64,000 nucleotides of DNA from Rhodococcoides fascians NBRC 12155 = LMG 3623 (GCF_001894785.1 NZ_BCWW01000006.1:124001-188000); one strand, 5' to 3'; numbered from the stretch's first letter, positions 28,706 through 39,458 are shown. Numbers and translations are program-made. The notes: generated by a model not told the origin, from the sequence alone.

Positions 28706-29098
28706 GTGCCCAACCTCGACGCACCGGCGGCGGTTCTGATGGATGAGGGCAGACCGATCTTCTTGCAGATCGCCGAGCTCGTCGAGAACTCGATCATCGA
28801 CGGCTCCCTGGCCGAGGAGGAACAGGTTCCCTCCACCAACGAGCTCGCCGCGTTCCACCGCATCAATCCAGCCACAGCGGGCAAAGGGCTAGCCAAGCTC
28901 GTCGCCGACGGCGTCGTCTACAAGAAGCGAGGGATCGGAATGTTCGTCACTACAGGCGCACGGGACGCACTCCGGTTCCGTCGACGCGATCTGTTCGCCC
29001 GTCAGTACATCGACCCGCTGGTCACCGAGGCACGCAAGCTCGGAATGACCGCGGACGAACTCAAGACCATGCTCGACAACTGGGAGGCATCGCGATGA
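28706..29098 (+). CDS. GntR-family regulator, YtrA-like
   Basis: 130 residues from GTG 28706, with a winged HTH at about residues 18-80 (IFLQIAELVENSIIDGSLAE, then VPSTNELAAFHRINPATAGK) and a short helical tail (TEARKLGMTADELKTML) instead of a ligand domain, as in the YtrA subfamily. YtrA repressors control nearby ABC transporters. Its stop overlaps the ATPase start (ATGA) and the palindrome lies just upstream. An ATG at 28739 is an alternative start. Confidence 0.85.
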   Translation: MPNLDAPAAVLMDEGRPIFLQIAELVENSIIDGSLAEEEQVPSTNELAAFHRINPATAGKGLAKLVADGVVYKKRGIGMFVTTGARDALRFRRRDLFARQYIDPLVTEARKLGMTADELKTMLDNWEASR

Positions 29099-30045
29099 GC
29101 ATCCACGATATCGGTACGCCCGACGAACTCCGCCGCGTCGTTGCGTCGGCCACACACCTGACCAAGAAGTTCGGCTCGTTCACCGCCGTCGACGACGTGA
29201 GCTTCGAGATCGAACGCAACAAGATCTACGGCTTCCTCGGCCGCAACGGAGCAGGCAAGACCACCGTCATGCAGATGATGACCGCCCAGATGCGCGAAAG
29301 TGATGGTGAGATCTCGGTATTCGGCGAACGCCCGTGGGAAAACCCACAGGCTCTGAGTCACGTGTGCTTCGTCAAGGAAAGCCAGAAGTATCCCGACGAT
29401 TTGAAGGTCAAGAACGCCATTGCTCAGGCCTCCCACATTCTTCCGCACTGGGACAACGACTTCGCCGCCGAATTGCTGCGCGATTTCGACCTCCCGTTGG
29501 GTCGCAAGATCAAGAAGCTCTCTCGCGGAATGACGTCGGCACTCGGAATCGTCATCGGTCTCGCGTCCCGAGCGCCACTCACCTTCTTCGACGAGCCCTA
29601 CCTGGGGCTGGACGCAGTCTCACGACACATGTTCTACGACCGGCTGCTGGCCGACTACGCGGAGAACCCCCGAACGGTCGTTCTGTCGACGCACCTCATA
29701 GACGAGGTCAGCACTCTGATCGAGCACGTGATTCTCATCGACAAGGGAAGAATTCTGCTCGACGCCGAGTCGGACGATCTGCGCGAGAGAGCATTCGAGA
29801 TCACCGGTCCGACCGAGGCTGTCGACCGGTTCGCTGCAGAGCATCGAATCTTGCACAGAACTGCTCTCGGCTCGACAGCCCGAGCGACGATCGACGGGCG
29901 ACTGAACGATCACCAGCAATCCCTCGGCGTGGCGTCCGGTCTCAGCATCGAACCGATTCCGTTGCAGCAGTTGATCATCGATCGAACCACGTCGCATTCC
30001 GGCGCTATCCACGAGTCGACCACCGCCGAGGAGGCCTTGTCATGA
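29095..30045 (+). CDS. ABC transporter ATP-binding protein
   Basis: 316 residues. Walker A is GRNGAGKTTV (49-58); Walker B FFDEPYLGLDAVS; H-loop VLSTHLIDEVS. The signature is LSRGMTSALGIV rather than the usual LSGGQ, a variation seen in several exporter subfamilies. A C-terminal extension of ~100 residues follows the nucleotide domain. With the downstream permease and upstream YtrA-type regulator, it forms a GntR-ABC-permease operon probably linked to cell-envelope stress or peptide/antibiotic export, which is inference. Confidence 0.87.
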   Translation: MSIHDIGTPDELRRVVASATHLTKKFGSFTAVDDVSFEIERNKIYGFLGRNGAGKTTVMQMMTAQMRESDGEISVFGERPWENPQALSHVCFVKESQKYPDDLKVKNAIAQASHILPHWDNDFAAELLRDFDLPLGRKIKKLSRGMTSALGIVIGLASRAPLTFFDEPYLGLDAVSRHMFYDRLLADYAENPRTVVLSTHLIDEVSTLIEHVILIDKGRILLDAESDDLRERAFEITGPTEAVDRFAAEHRILHRTALGSTARATIDGRLNDHQQSLGVASGLSIEPIPLQQLIIDRTTSHSGAIHESTTAEEALS

Positions 30046-30737
30046 AGCGAATATTGAACGTAGCTCGGGTCCACAACACCTCCTGGGCAACCACATTCGC
30101 GTGGCCCCTGGGAATTCTCGTCGCAGTGTTCGTGATCACCTACGGCATCTTCTCCGTCGTTCCGGAAAGCGATTCGGATTTCAGCTTCAGCGGCGGCGTG
30201 TTCTCGGTCTATGGGTTCGCTATTGCCTTCTACGTCACGGCTATCACCCAGTGCTTCCCGTACGCGCTGAGCCTGAGCATCACGCGTCGCGAATTCCTCA
30301 CTGCGACAGCACTGGTGGGGGTAGCACAATCGGTCGCCCTCGGCACGATCGTCTACCTGTTGTCGGTCGTCGAAGCCGCGACCGGCGGCTTCGGGCTGAA
30401 GATCCGCATGTTCGGTCTGGCCCGCTACGCCACCGACAACCCGCTCCTGCAGTGGCTGACTCTGGTGATCGGGCTACTGCTGATCGGGTCCATCGGGGCG
30501 TTCGTCGGAGTCGTCTACCGGCGCTTCCGCACGAACGGTCTGTTCACGCTCGGACTCGCCGGCCTCGTCGTCTTCGGAGGCGGCGCGATCGTGATCACGT
30601 GGCAGAACTGGTGGCCCGACGTCGGGACTTTCTTCACCGACACCCCACGCGTGCTTCTGCTGGTGGTCGTTCCGCTCGTGATCACCGGGATCTTCTCGAC
30701 CGTCAGTTGGATGGGCTTGCTCAAAGCATCTGCGTAA
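30042..30737 (+). CDS. ABC transporter permease, six-helix membrane protein
   Basis: 231 residues with about six hydrophobic segments (beginning [20 protein letters not shown]), the usual topology of a half-size ABC-2-like permease. ATG overlaps the ATPase stop (ATGA). It lacks recognisable substrate motifs. It ends with an overlap of 17 bases into convergent cobQ. Confidence 0.75.
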   Translation: MKRILNVARVHNTSWATTFAWPLGILVAVFVITYGIFSVVPESDSDFSFSGGVFSVYGFAIAFYVTAITQCFPYALSLSITRREFLTATALVGVAQSVALGTIVYLLSVVEAATGGFGLKIRMFGLARYATDNPLLQWLTLVIGLLLIGSIGAFVGVVYRRFRTNGLFTLGLAGLVVFGGGAIVITWQNWWPDVGTFFTDTPRVLLLVVVPLVITGIFSTVSWMGLLKASA

Positions 30738-32250
30738 CGATCTTTTTCGTCGAGCCGTCGACGCCGTTCTCTATCAGATCGAGAACGGCGTCGATATCGA
30801 TGTTGCTGTCCACCAGATCCGCCAGCAGATCCAACTGCTGTTCTCGAAGGGCCGCAACCGACGTGTCGGACGCAACCTCGAATCCTGCGCGACCCGCCTT
30901 CCCTGCCACCCAGGCGAGAAAGGATCGACGGAAATCATCGGATTCGAGGAGTCCGTGCCAGTGAGTTCCCACGACACCGCCACGCACACTGCCCTCGCCG
31001 ACGCCCCCCGCGGTCGTCAGCAGGGCATCGTCGTCGTTCCGGACCACTCGTCCATGGTGAATTTCGTACCCCCGCACGGGATCCGAGCCGAATGTGACGG
31101 AACGACCACTCACCTGCACGAGTACCTTCTCGGCCGCGAATTCGATGTCGAGATCGAGCAATCCCAGTCCCTCGACCGTTCCGACGCCTGACTCCACGGA
31201 ATCAGAAATGGTTCGGCCCAACATCTGGTAACCGCCGCAGATGCCGAGAACCGGCCTCCCCGCAGCGGCGCGCTCGGAAAGGGCACGAGCAAGACCGGTG
31301 CGCCGCAACCATTCCAGATCCGACACCGTGGACTTGCTGCCGGGGACGACCACCAAATCCGCATCCTCGAGCCGAGAAGGCTCGGTGACCCAGTGCACCG
31401 ACACTCCGGGCTCGCACGCCAGCGCCTCGACATCGGTCGTGTTGGAGATCCTCGGCAATCGCACCGCCGCCACCCGCAGCCACTGCGAGCCGAGCGGAGG
31501 ACGGGGCCTGCCCACGGGCGCATCGGGAACGGTGCCGAGCGAATCCTCCGCGTCCATCCACAACCCGTCGGCGAACGGAACGACTCCGTACGTCGGCCGC
31601 CCGGTCAACGTCCGCAACTGGTCGAGCCCCGGTGCCAACAGAGCCGGATCACCCCGAAACTTGTTGATCACGAACCCTGCCACGAGAGCCTGATCCTCGG
31701 GTGACAACACCGCCACCGTCCCGAACAGGTGTGCCAGCACTCCCCCGCGGTCGATGTCGCCCACCACGATCACCGGCAGCGACGCCGCCCTCGCCAATCC
31801 CATGTTGGCCAGATCGGTGGCGCGTAGATTGATCTCGGCCGGTGAACCGGCACCCTCGCAGATCACCACGTCGAATTCGGCACGTAGCGAGGCCAGCTCG
31901 TCGGCGACCACATGCCGGAGCGCCTGCCGATGTTCGATGTAGTTGCTCGCACTCACCTGGGCCACCGCACGCCCGCGCACCACCAACTGCGACGTCCGAT
32001 CACTGCCGGGCTTGAGCAACACCGGATTGAACCGCACGCTGGGCTCGAGGCCACAAGCGGCCGCCTGCATCGCCTGAGCCCGGCCGATCTCGCCGCCGTC
32101 CAACGTGACGACCGAGTTGTTCGACATGTTCTGCGCCTTGAACGGGGCCACCCGAACACCCCGCCGCGCCAGCATCCGACACAGGCCGGCGACCAACACA
32201 CTCTTGCCTGCATCGGAGGTAGTGCCGGCAACCAGCAGAGCGCCTTTCAC
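30721..32250 (-). CDS. cobQ: Adenosylcobyric acid synthase (glutamine-hydrolysing)
   Basis: 509 residues. CobQ amidates four side chains of adenosylcobyrinate a,c-diamide. The N-terminal ATPase has [15 protein letters not shown] (9-23) and [12 protein letters not shown]; the C-terminal glutamine amidotransferase has [12 protein letters not shown] with the catalytic Cys and [10 protein letters not shown] with the expected His. It starts 37 bases after the map stop, on the same strand. It is separate from the chelatase-cobO-cobB block. Confidence 0.95.
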   Translation of the reverse strand: MKGALLVAGTTSDAGKSVLVAGLCRMLARRGVRVAPFKAQNMSNNSVVTLDGGEIGRAQAMQAAACGLEPSVRFNPVLLKPGSDRTSQLVVRGRAVAQVSASNYIEHRQALRHVVADELASLRAEFDVVICEGAGSPAEINLRATDLANMGLARAASLPVIVVGDIDRGGVLAHLFGTVAVLSPEDQALVAGFVINKFRGDPALLAPGLDQLRTLTGRPTYGVVPFADGLWMDAEDSLGTVPDAPVGRPRPPLGSQWLRVAAVRLPRISNTTDVEALACEPGVSVHWVTEPSRLEDADLVVVPGSKSTVSDLEWLRRTGLARALSERAAAGRPVLGICGGYQMLGRTISDSVESGVGTVEGLGLLDLDIEFAAEKVLVQVSGRSVTFGSDPVRGYEIHHGRVVRNDDDALLTTAGGVGEGSVRGGVVGTHWHGLLESDDFRRSFLAWVAGKAGRAGFEVASDTSVAALREQQLDLLADLVDSNIDIDAVLDLIENGVDGSTKKIVTQML

Positions 32251-32287
32251 GGCAGTATCAGATTTCTATTTACTCCGCAGGCTCCGC

Positions 32288-33163
32288 TCACGGCAGCGTC
32301 AGGATCTCGCAACCCGTCTCGGTCACCACGAGCGTGTGCTCGAACTGGGCCGTCCACTTACGGTCGTGTGTGACCACGGTCCAGCCGTCGTCCCACATCT
32401 CGGCGTTGATCGTGCCCAGGTTGATCATCGGTTCGATGGTGAACGTCATGCCCGGCTCGATGATGGTCTCCACGGACGGCTGGTCGTAGTGCAGCACGAC
32501 GAGGCCGTTATGGAACGTCGTGCCGATGCCGTGGCCGGTGAAGTCCTCCACCACGCCGTAGCCGAACCGGTGCGCATAGGACTCGATCACTCGCCCGACC
32601 ACGTTCAGGGCGCGCCCCGGCTTGACCGCCTTGATGGCACGCATCGTCGCTTCGTGGGTCCGCTCGACGAGCAGGCGCGCCTCCTCGGACACGTCACCCG
32701 CCAGGAACGTCGCGTTGGTGTCGCCGTGCACACCGTCGATGTACGCGGTGACGTCGATGTTGACGATGTCTCCGTCCTCGATCACCGTCGAATCGGGGAT
32801 GCCGTGGCAGATGACCTCGTTCAGCGAGGTGCAGCACGATTTCGGAAAACCCTTGTAGCCCAACGTGGACGGGTAAGCGCCGTGGTCGACCATGTACTCG
32901 TGTGCAATACGGTCGAGCTCGTCGGTGGTCACTCCCGGTGCCACGGCCCGGCCCGCTTCCTGCAGAGCGCGAGCCGCGATCTTCGACGCCACGCGCATCT
33001 TGTCGATGACCTCGGGGGTCTGCACCCACGGCTCGCTGCCTTCGTTCACGGTCGACTTCCACGCGTATTCGGGTCGCTCGATCGACTTCGGCACGGAGAG
33101 GACGGGCGAGACGACGCCTGGCACGAGTGGCTGACGGGGCTTGCTCTCGGCAGTGACAGACAT
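32288..33163 (-). CDS. map: Type I methionine aminopeptidase
   Basis: 291 residues from ATG 33163. Map removes the initiator methionine from new proteins. Metal ligands of the pita-bread fold are visible: [20 protein letters not shown] (Asp pair), GHGIGTTFH (His), [11 protein letters not shown] (Glu) and [15 protein letters not shown] (Glu). The N-terminal extension ([20 protein letters not shown]) has the form of the actinobacterial MapB type. It matches Rv2861c in the mycobacterial order. Confidence 0.95.
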   Translation of the reverse strand: MSVTAESKPRQPLVPGVVSPVLSVPKSIERPEYAWKSTVNEGSEPWVQTPEVIDKMRVASKIAARALQEAGRAVAPGVTTDELDRIAHEYMVDHGAYPSTLGYKGFPKSCCTSLNEVICHGIPDSTVIEDGDIVNIDVTAYIDGVHGDTNATFLAGDVSEEARLLVERTHEATMRAIKAVKPGRALNVVGRVIESYAHRFGYGVVEDFTGHGIGTTFHNGLVVLHYDQPSVETIIEPGMTFTIEPMINLGTINAEMWDDGWTVVTHDRKWTAQFEHTLVVTETGCEILTLP

Positions 33164-33302
33164 GCCGTCCAGAGTAGTCGCCGCAACCGTGTCCAGAAGA
33201 ACCAGCGCTGCTGGTCGAGGCCACCGAATCCGCAACCGCGCGACGGGATATGATCTGGGTCACGTTCGCCGTCGACGTACCCGAACCGAGGAAGGAAGCG
33301 TC

Positions 33303-34172
33303 GTGGTCCATTCCAGTCTGTTGCGCCCCCGGGACGGCGATGCCCTTCGCGCCGAACTACGCCAGGTCGCCGCGACGTCCGCCGTGCCCGTCGTGTTCGG
33401 CGGGGAAGTGTCCTCGGAAACGCTGCACCTGAGCGAATTTCACGGCACCCGCACGCGTGGGCTGGACGGGCTCGCCATCCCGCCCAGGTCCGGTCTCGGT
33501 GGCCGGGTCATGGACCAACGTCGGCCCGCGGCCGTCAGTGATTACGGCGCGTCGATGTCGATCACCCACCACTTCGACCGGCCGGTCCTCGGCGAGGGCC
33601 TCAAGTCGATCCTGGCGGTGCCGGTTGTCGTCGCCGGAGCAGCCCGCATGGTGATGTACGCGGCGGTGCGAGAACGCGGCCCCCTCGGTGATCGAGTCGG
33701 CGACATCATGACCGCCGCAGCCCGGCGCCTCGGTCAGGAGATCGCCATCCGCGACGAGGTCGACCGCAGGGTGCGCCTCATGGAGAGTGCGCGGGCCACG
33801 TCGGACGGGCACCTCTCGCGAACGGCCGAGTTGCGCGGTGTGCACGACGAGCTCGCCGAGCTCGCTCGGTCGATCGGAGACGCGGCGGTCAAACACAGAC
33901 TGGACGCGGTCACCGCGCGACTGGCAGCAACGCTCAGTCGGACGGCGAACCAGGACAGCGACTCCGGCGACTCGCAGGCATTGACGCCACGCGAGATCGA
34001 CGTCATCTCGCAGGTCGCGCTCGGTTGCACCAACGTCGAAGTCGCGGCACGGCTGTCGATCGGTGCCGAGACGGTCAAGTCCTATCTCCGCAGCGTGATG
34101 CGAAAAACCGACTCGCACACTCGATACGAAGCGGTTCTCGCGTGTCGTCGACTCGGGCTGTTGTCGGGCTGA
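33303..34172 (+). CDS. LuxR-family regulator with GAF-like sensor domain
   Basis: 289 residues from GTG 33303, preceded by GGAAGGAAG. An N-terminal GAF-like region (about 15-160, with SILAVPVVVAGAARMVMYAA) is followed by a coiled linker and a C-terminal LuxR helix-turn-helix (LTPREIDVISQVALGCTNVE, then VAARLSIGAETVKSYLRSVM). No receiver domain, so it is not a classical response regulator. It has the form of a sensor/activator of an unknown signal, and sits between map and the PBP gene, with no obvious target operon. Confidence 0.78.
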   Translation: MVHSSLLRPRDGDALRAELRQVAATSAVPVVFGGEVSSETLHLSEFHGTRTRGLDGLAIPPRSGLGGRVMDQRRPAAVSDYGASMSITHHFDRPVLGEGLKSILAVPVVVAGAARMVMYAAVRERGPLGDRVGDIMTAAARRLGQEIAIRDEVDRRVRLMESARATSDGHLSRTAELRGVHDELAELARSIGDAAVKHRLDAVTARLAATLSRTANQDSDSGDSQALTPREIDVISQVALGCTNVEVAARLSIGAETVKSYLRSVMRKTDSHTRYEAVLACRRLGLLSG

Positions 34173-34194
34173 ATCCGGCCCACCGGCGTAGCGC

Positions 34195-36009
34195 TCAGTA
34201 CCCCGGCGGAAGCTGCTCGAACATCTCTCGGGTGACGGCGACCGCATTGTCCGAGCTGCCGCCGCGTACCACCAAAGTCGCGAAGGCGATGTCGCCTCGG
34301 TAACCGACGAACCACGAGTGCGATCCGCCCTCGACCTCTGCTTCTCCGGTCTTGCCGTACACCTCGCCCTGGTCGGCGATCCGCTCTGCGGTGCCGCTGG
34401 TGACCACCGAGCGCATCATGCCGCGTAACCCGTCGACCATGGCAGGTTCTATCGGTGGATGATCGCCGGTGATGGCGGTTTCCCGTCCGACCAGAAGATT
34501 TGGAACCGGTGTGGAGCCGTGGGCAACCGTCGCGGCGGCCAGTGCCATCCCGAAGGTCGAGACGACCACCTTGCCCTGGCCGAATCCGTCCTCGGTGCGC
34601 TGGACGAGTTCGTCCGCGGGCGGGACCGAACCGGAGTCGGTCGGCAACCCCACGACGTCGTAGTCCGGACCGACGCCGAACTGGGACGCGGCCACGGTCA
34701 ACGCGTCGGGCGACATCTCGCTCGCCAGCTTCGCGAAGGAGGTGTTGCACGATCGGGTGAACGCGGTGCTCATGGTCACGTCACCGAGAGCGAACTCGTT
34801 GTAGTTGGGGACGCTTCGTTCGCCGATCTCGATACGACCGGGGCACGGAACGGTGCTCCCCGGGGTCGCGAGTCCGCTGGAGATCGCCGCCCCGGCGGTG
34901 ATGATCTTGAACGTCGAACCCGGTGGGTAGAGACCGGCCGACGCGACCGGTCCGTCCCGATCGGCGGCCGGATTCTGCGCCACAGCGAGGATGGCCCCGG
35001 TGGACGGCTGAATGACCACCGTCATGGCCTGCTCGGCCCTGGCGTTCACTGCTCGTTGGGCCGCGACCTGAATATTCCGATCGAGGCTGATCGAGAAGGA
35101 CGGTGCCGGCTCGGGCGGGGTGTCGGTGAGGACGTCGATGTCGACGCCGTTGCGGTTGCTGGTCACCACGCTCCAGCCGGCCTTGCCGTCGACGTCGTCG
35201 ATGACGGCCTTCTTCACCTGGCCCACCAGGTCCGGCGCGAAGGTGGGGTCGGTGGACACGAGATCCGATTCGTCGGACGCCGTGACACCGGGGATCTCGG
35301 TCAGCGCCGCCGAGATGGGTTCGAAGTCGCTGTCTCGCAGCAGCGCCACCGGGTAGTCGCCGTCGACGGAAGTCGCCGACTCCACGATCGACTGGGCCGT
35401 GATCGACGCGTCGAACGGTGTCAGCAGTGTCGACAACGCCGTCGCCGAGGCCACGACGTTGTTCGCGGCCGACGCGTCGAACTTGATTCGATGTACGACC
35501 CCGGGCACCAGGACGTCGGTGCCGGAGCGCTCGTTGACCCGAGCGCGTGGTGCAGCCGTCGAGCGCAAGGCCATGGTCTGCGTGTCACCGAGCTTCGGGT
35601 GGATGTCCGAGGCGGTCCACCGCACCACCCACTCTCCCGCACTCCGACCCATGTTCAGTTGGCCGTCGTACGTCCACACCCGATCCTTGGGCAGCTGCCA
35701 ACGGTAGGTGTAGCCGACCGTGGCGGTGTCGCCGTCGACTCGAACCGACGTCGTCTCGGCGTCGAGGGCCTCTGCTTGCAGATTGGTCCACGCCTCGCGC
35801 AGCGCAGTGGCTGCGGCGTCCGGCTTGTCGGTATCGGCGGCGGCCGTGGGGATGTCGTTGGCCTCGAAGGCCGCGAGGAATGCCTGAGCTGCGGGCTCCG
35901 GACCGTCGGGCTTGGGTGTACACCCAGTGAGGCAGGCACCGACGACGGCACCGATCACGGTCACCACGCCCAGCCGTCCGCGCATCCAGGTCGCGTCACG
36001 TGATCTCAT
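34195..36009 (-). CDS. Class B penicillin-binding lipoprotein
   Basis: 604 residues. A lipobox at Cys30 (LTGC) anchors it to the membrane. An NTF2-like MecA-N domain (about 38-150) precedes a dimerisation region and the C-terminal transpeptidase domain with the three penicillin-binding motifs: PPGSTFKI (S-x-x-K), SCNTSF (S-x-N) and YGKTGEAEV (K-T-G). It cross-links peptidoglycan peptide stems and is a beta-lactam target. It corresponds in position to Rv2864c. Confidence 0.9.
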   Translation of the reverse strand: MRSRDATWMRGRLGVVTVIGAVVGACLTGCTPKPDGPEPAAQAFLAAFEANDIPTAAADTDKPDAAATALREAWTNLQAEALDAETTSVRVDGDTATVGYTYRWQLPKDRVWTYDGQLNMGRSAGEWVVRWTASDIHPKLGDTQTMALRSTAAPRARVNERSGTDVLVPGVVHRIKFDASAANNVVASATALSTLLTPFDASITAQSIVESATSVDGDYPVALLRDSDFEPISAALTEIPGVTASDESDLVSTDPTFAPDLVGQVKKAVIDDVDGKAGWSVVTSNRNGVDIDVLTDTPPEPAPSFSISLDRNIQVAAQRAVNARAEQAMTVVIQPSTGAILAVAQNPAADRDGPVASAGLYPPGSTFKIITAGAAISSGLATPGSTVPCPGRIEIGERSVPNYNEFALGDVTMSTAFTRSCNTSFAKLASEMSPDALTVAASQFGVGPDYDVVGLPTDSGSVPPADELVQRTEDGFGQGKVVVSTFGMALAAATVAHGSTPVPNLLVGRETAITGDHPPIEPAMVDGLRGMMRSVVTSGTAERIADQGEVYGKTGEAEVEGGSHSWFVGYRGDIAFATLVVRGGSSDNAVAVTREMFEQLPPGY

Positions 36010-36089
36010 TGCGCCCCATCGTAATACGGCCGGTGCGTCGACCACGGCAACGAATCGCGTTTCGGGACAGGCCGATCGAGCGACCGTTC

Positions 36090-36926
36090 TCAGTCCAGCA
36101 GCACCGTGGTGAACGTCGCCACTTGCGTCAGACCGATTTTCGCGTAGGCCCGGCGCGCGACGTAGTTGAAGCTGTTGACGTACAGGCTCGCAGTACGCCC
36201 CTGGCGGACGACCGAGTTCACCACGGTCGCCGTTCCGGATGCACCCAGGCCGTGCCCGCGTCGGTCCGGGTGCACCCATACCCCCTGGATTTGCCCGACC
36301 GTCCCGGACTGCGAGCCGATCTCGGCCTTGAACACCACGCGGCCGTCCTCGAATCTGGCCCAGGCACGTTGCGCTGCAATGAGACTGGCGATCCGACGCC
36401 GGTATCCCCTACCGCCGTCGTTCAGTCGCGGGTCGACGCCGACCTCTTCGATGAACATGGCAACGGCCGCGGTCAGATACACGTCCAGCTCGTCGGGTCG
36501 AACGAGCCGAACGAGAGGATCAGGCGAGATGGACGACGGTACCGACGTGGCCAACAACGGTTGCTCACCGCGCACTTCTCGCGCCGGACCCCAATCCGTC
36601 TCGAGCATTTCCCACAACGGAAGCGTCAACTCCGCTCTGCCGACCAACGACGAGCACAGACGCGGCCCACGGCACGCGCGGTCCGCGAAGGAACGAAGAT
36701 CGTCGCTGGAACCGAGCAACGGAACCAGATTCGCACCGTAGAAGCACAGCGACTCGTCCGGACCGCCTCTGCTCCACATCTCGCCGTGGAACGACCTCGG
36801 ATCGAGGCCCGATTCCTGCACGCGCGCGGCAACCATGCAGGTTGCAACGGGGTCGGCGTCGAGCACCCGGAGCACGTGCGCGACGTCCCGATTACCGAGA
36901 GGCTTCGCGCCGAGGAGCTTGAGCAC
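36090..36926 (-). CDS. GNAT acetyltransferase with DUF4081 N-terminal domain
   Basis: 278 residues. The N-terminal half is the actinobacterial DUF4081 (MLKLLGAKPLGNRDVAHVLR). The C-terminal GNAT domain (about 155-278) has QIQGVWVHPDRRGHGLGASG with the acetyl-CoA-binding R/Q-x-x-G-x-G/A loop and ASLYVNSFNYVARRAYAKIG. Substrate unknown. It lies upstream of the PBP gene and downstream of ispG on the same strand, a block conserved in mycobacteria. Confidence 0.85.
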   Translation of the reverse strand: MLKLLGAKPLGNRDVAHVLRVLDADPVATCMVAARVQESGLDPRSFHGEMWSRGGPDESLCFYGANLVPLLGSSDDLRSFADRACRGPRLCSSLVGRAELTLPLWEMLETDWGPAREVRGEQPLLATSVPSSISPDPLVRLVRPDELDVYLTAAVAMFIEEVGVDPRLNDGGRGYRRRIASLIAAQRAWARFEDGRVVFKAEIGSQSGTVGQIQGVWVHPDRRGHGLGASGTATVVNSVVRQGRTASLYVNSFNYVARRAYAKIGLTQVATFTTVLLD

Positions 36927-37042
36927 CTACCGACCTCCTGACCCACCTACCGCGTACGCACCGATTCTGAAGCGAATCATTCCAGACAATGTGTTCCCCC
37001 GGTGGCAGAGCGGCAAACCGGACGCCGAACAGGTGTACCCGC

Positions 37043-38206
37043 TCAGCTGACGGTGACCACCGGCGCGCCACCGCTGGCGATCTCGTCCTTCTCGAACTCC
37101 TCGGCGATGCGCATCGCTTCCTCGATCAACGTCTCCACGATCTGCGCTTCGGGGACCGTTTTGATGACCTTGCCCTTGACGAAGATCTGGCCCTTGCCGT
37201 TGCCCGACGCGACACCGAGGTCGGCGTCGCGGGCCTCGCCCGGCCCGTTCACGACGCAGCCCATGACCGCGACGCGTAGCGGGATCTCCATGCCTTCGAG
37301 TCCCGCAGTCACCTCGTCGGCGAGGGTGTAGACGTCGACCTGTGCGCGCCCACACGAGGGGCAGGACACGATCTCTAGTTTGCGCGGGCGCAGATTGAAC
37401 GATTGCAGGATCTGGTTTCCCACCTTGATCTCCTCCGCCGGCGGTGCCGACAGGGAAACTCGGATGGTGTCGCCGATGCCCTTGGACAGCAAGGCCCCGA
37501 AGGCCACAGCGGACTTGATGGTCCCCTGGAAAGCCGGTCCCGCTTCGGTGACACCGAGGTGCAGTGGGTAGTCGCACTGTGCCGCCAACTGCTCGTACGC
37601 AGCGACCATGATGACGGGGTCGTTGTGCTTGACGGAGATCTTGATGTTGCCGAAACCGTGCTCCTCGAACAGGCCTGCTTCCCACAGCGCGGATTCGACG
37701 AGCGCCTCGGGTGTCGCCTTGCCGTACTTCTTCATCAGCCTCGGGTCGAGAGAGCCGGCGTTCACACCGATGCGGATCGGAATGTTCGCGTCACCGGCCG
37801 CCTTGGCGACCTCCTTGACACGGCCGTCGAACTCCTTGATGTTGCCCGGGTTGACGCGCACCGCTGCACATCCGGCGTCGATGGCCGCGAAGATGTACTT
37901 CGGTTGGAAGTGGATGTCGGCGATCACCGGAATCTGGCTCTTCTTGGCGATGATCGACAGCGCGTCGGCGTCGTCCTGTGTGGGGCACGCAACACGAACG
38001 ATGTCGCAACCCGACGCCGTCAGCTCTGCAATCTGCTGCAGGGTGGCGTTGATGTCGTGGGTCTTGGTGGTGCACATCGATTGCACCGAGATGGGGCTTT
38101 CGCTTCCGACACCCACCGACCCGACCTGGAGCTGCCTGGTCTTTCGACGTGGCGCGAGTACGGGCACCGGCGGTGCGGGCATTCCCAATCCGACTGACAC
38201 GGACAC
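37043..38206 (-). CDS. ispG: 4-hydroxy-3-methylbut-2-en-1-yl diphosphate synthase (GcpE)
   Basis: 387 residues. IspG converts MEcPP to HMBPP in the MEP isoprenoid pathway with an iron-sulfur cluster. Cluster ligands appear as [11 protein letters not shown] and [17 protein letters not shown] in the C-terminal domain; the TIM-barrel begins [17 protein letters not shown]. Same-strand downstream of rip1 and dxr, giving two MEP enzymes within 3.6 kb. Confidence 0.97.
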   Translation of the reverse strand: MSVSVGLGMPAPPVPVLAPRRKTRQLQVGSVGVGSESPISVQSMCTTKTHDINATLQQIAELTASGCDIVRVACPTQDDADALSIIAKKSQIPVIADIHFQPKYIFAAIDAGCAAVRVNPGNIKEFDGRVKEVAKAAGDANIPIRIGVNAGSLDPRLMKKYGKATPEALVESALWEAGLFEEHGFGNIKISVKHNDPVIMVAAYEQLAAQCDYPLHLGVTEAGPAFQGTIKSAVAFGALLSKGIGDTIRVSLSAPPAEEIKVGNQILQSFNLRPRKLEIVSCPSCGRAQVDVYTLADEVTAGLEGMEIPLRVAVMGCVVNGPGEARDADLGVASGNGKGQIFVKGKVIKTVPEAQIVETLIEEAMRIAEEFEKDEIASGGAPVVTVS

Positions 38207-38243
38207 AGTGGCCTTCTTTCCTAGCTACGACTGTCGAGTCTAC

Positions 38244-39455
38244 TTAGAACAATTGAATCGGGTTGACGATGTCCGCCGTGAGCGTCAAGAGAGAGAACCC
38301 GATGAAAACAATGATGACCACGTAGGTGACGGGCATCAGTTTCATGTAGTCCACCGGCGCACCGTCGGGCAGGCCGCGACGATTGCGGAAAATGTTGCGT
38401 ATGCGCTCGTAGATGGTCACGGCGATATGGCCACCATCGAGTGGCAACAGCGGCACGATGTTGAACACACCGAGGAAGAAGTTGAGCGACGCCAGCAGCC
38501 CGACGAACGTCTGCCAGTTGTCGTTTTCCACGGCCTGGCCACCGATGACACTTGCTCCGACGACACTCATCGGCGTGTCGAGCCCTCGTTCACCACCGAA
38601 GATCGAATCCCACAGCGCCTCCACCTTGCTCGGCAACTGCACCAACGCTTTCCCGGTCTGCACGAAGATGTCCCCGGTGAAAACAAAGGTCTCGGGCACT
38701 GCTTCGATCGGGTTGTATCGAATGTTCGGCGGTGGACCGCCGGTGACGCCGATCGCTCCCACGGTTGTCGAGTTCTTCGCATCGGTCTCAGGATCGACGA
38801 CGTAGCGCTGAACCTGAAGGATCGGAACGCTCAGAGTCTGCGAAGCACCGTCGCGATCGACTGTCAGATCGGCCGACCCGGTCGAGTCCCGAATGGCGAG
38901 AACGACGTCGGACCAAGTCTCTGTCGGCTGACCGTTCACCGCAGTGATGATGTCGCCCGTGCGCAGTCCGGCTTCGGCAGCCGGACCGTCTCCCGAACAC
39001 GGCGCAAGTTCACCGTCCTCGGTCTGGGACGTGCTGACACAACCGATGCCCTGGACCGTCGTTGTCGGCGTCACCCGATCCGGCGTGCCCCAGCCGAGCA
39101 CCAACACGTAGACCAGAACGATTCCCAGCACGAAGTTCATCGCGATGCCGCCGACCATGACGACGATGCGCTTCCATGTCTTCTGGCGGTACATCGCACG
39201 CTCGACCTCGTCGGGCGCGAGTTCGTCGATGGCGGTCATGCCGGCGATGTCGCAGAACCCGCCTGCCGGAATGGCTTTGAGGCCGTATTCGGTCTCGCCG
39301 CGTCGGAAGGAGAAGATCTTCGGGCCGAACCCGATGTAGTAGCGGCGAACCTTCATGCCGAGCGCTTTCGCGGTCCACATGTGTCCCGCTTCGTGCAGCG
39401 CGATCGACACCCCGATTCCGACGGCGAACAGCACGACACCCAGAGCGAACACCAT
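38244..39455 (-). CDS. rip1: Site-2 intramembrane metalloprotease (Rip1/RseP type)
   Basis: 403 residues, multi-pass membrane protein. The zinc site HEAGH lies at residues 21-25 in the first segment, with the second ligand motif LPLDGGHIA near residue 340. A PDZ domain (about 115-230, with GIGCVSTSQTEDGELAPCSG and AEAGLRTGDIITAVNGQ) sits in between. Rip1 releases anti-sigma factors by regulated intramembrane proteolysis. Sits three bases after dxr, with ispG next. Confidence 0.92.
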   Translation of the reverse strand: MVFALGVVLFAVGIGVSIALHEAGHMWTAKALGMKVRRYYIGFGPKIFSFRRGETEYGLKAIPAGGFCDIAGMTAIDELAPDEVERAMYRQKTWKRIVVMVGGIAMNFVLGIVLVYVLVLGWGTPDRVTPTTTVQGIGCVSTSQTEDGELAPCSGDGPAAEAGLRTGDIITAVNGQPTETWSDVVLAIRDSTGSADLTVDRDGASQTLSVPILQVQRYVVDPETDAKNSTTVGAIGVTGGPPPNIRYNPIEAVPETFVFTGDIFVQTGKALVQLPSKVEALWDSIFGGERGLDTPMSVVGASVIGGQAVENDNWQTFVGLLASLNFFLGVFNIVPLLPLDGGHIAVTIYERIRNIFRNRRGLPDGAPVDYMKLMPVTYVVIIVFIGFSLLTLTADIVNPIQLF

Positions 39456-39458
39456 GTG

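Noticed and set aside
32105-33253. Long plus-strand frame opposite map
   Set aside because: Antisense shadow of the methionine aminopeptidase gene with no recognisable protein.
36980-37045. tRNA-like segment (GGTGGCAGAGCGGCAAACCGG)
   Set aside because: It has a D-arm-like piece but no anticodon or T-arm and no acceptor pairing.
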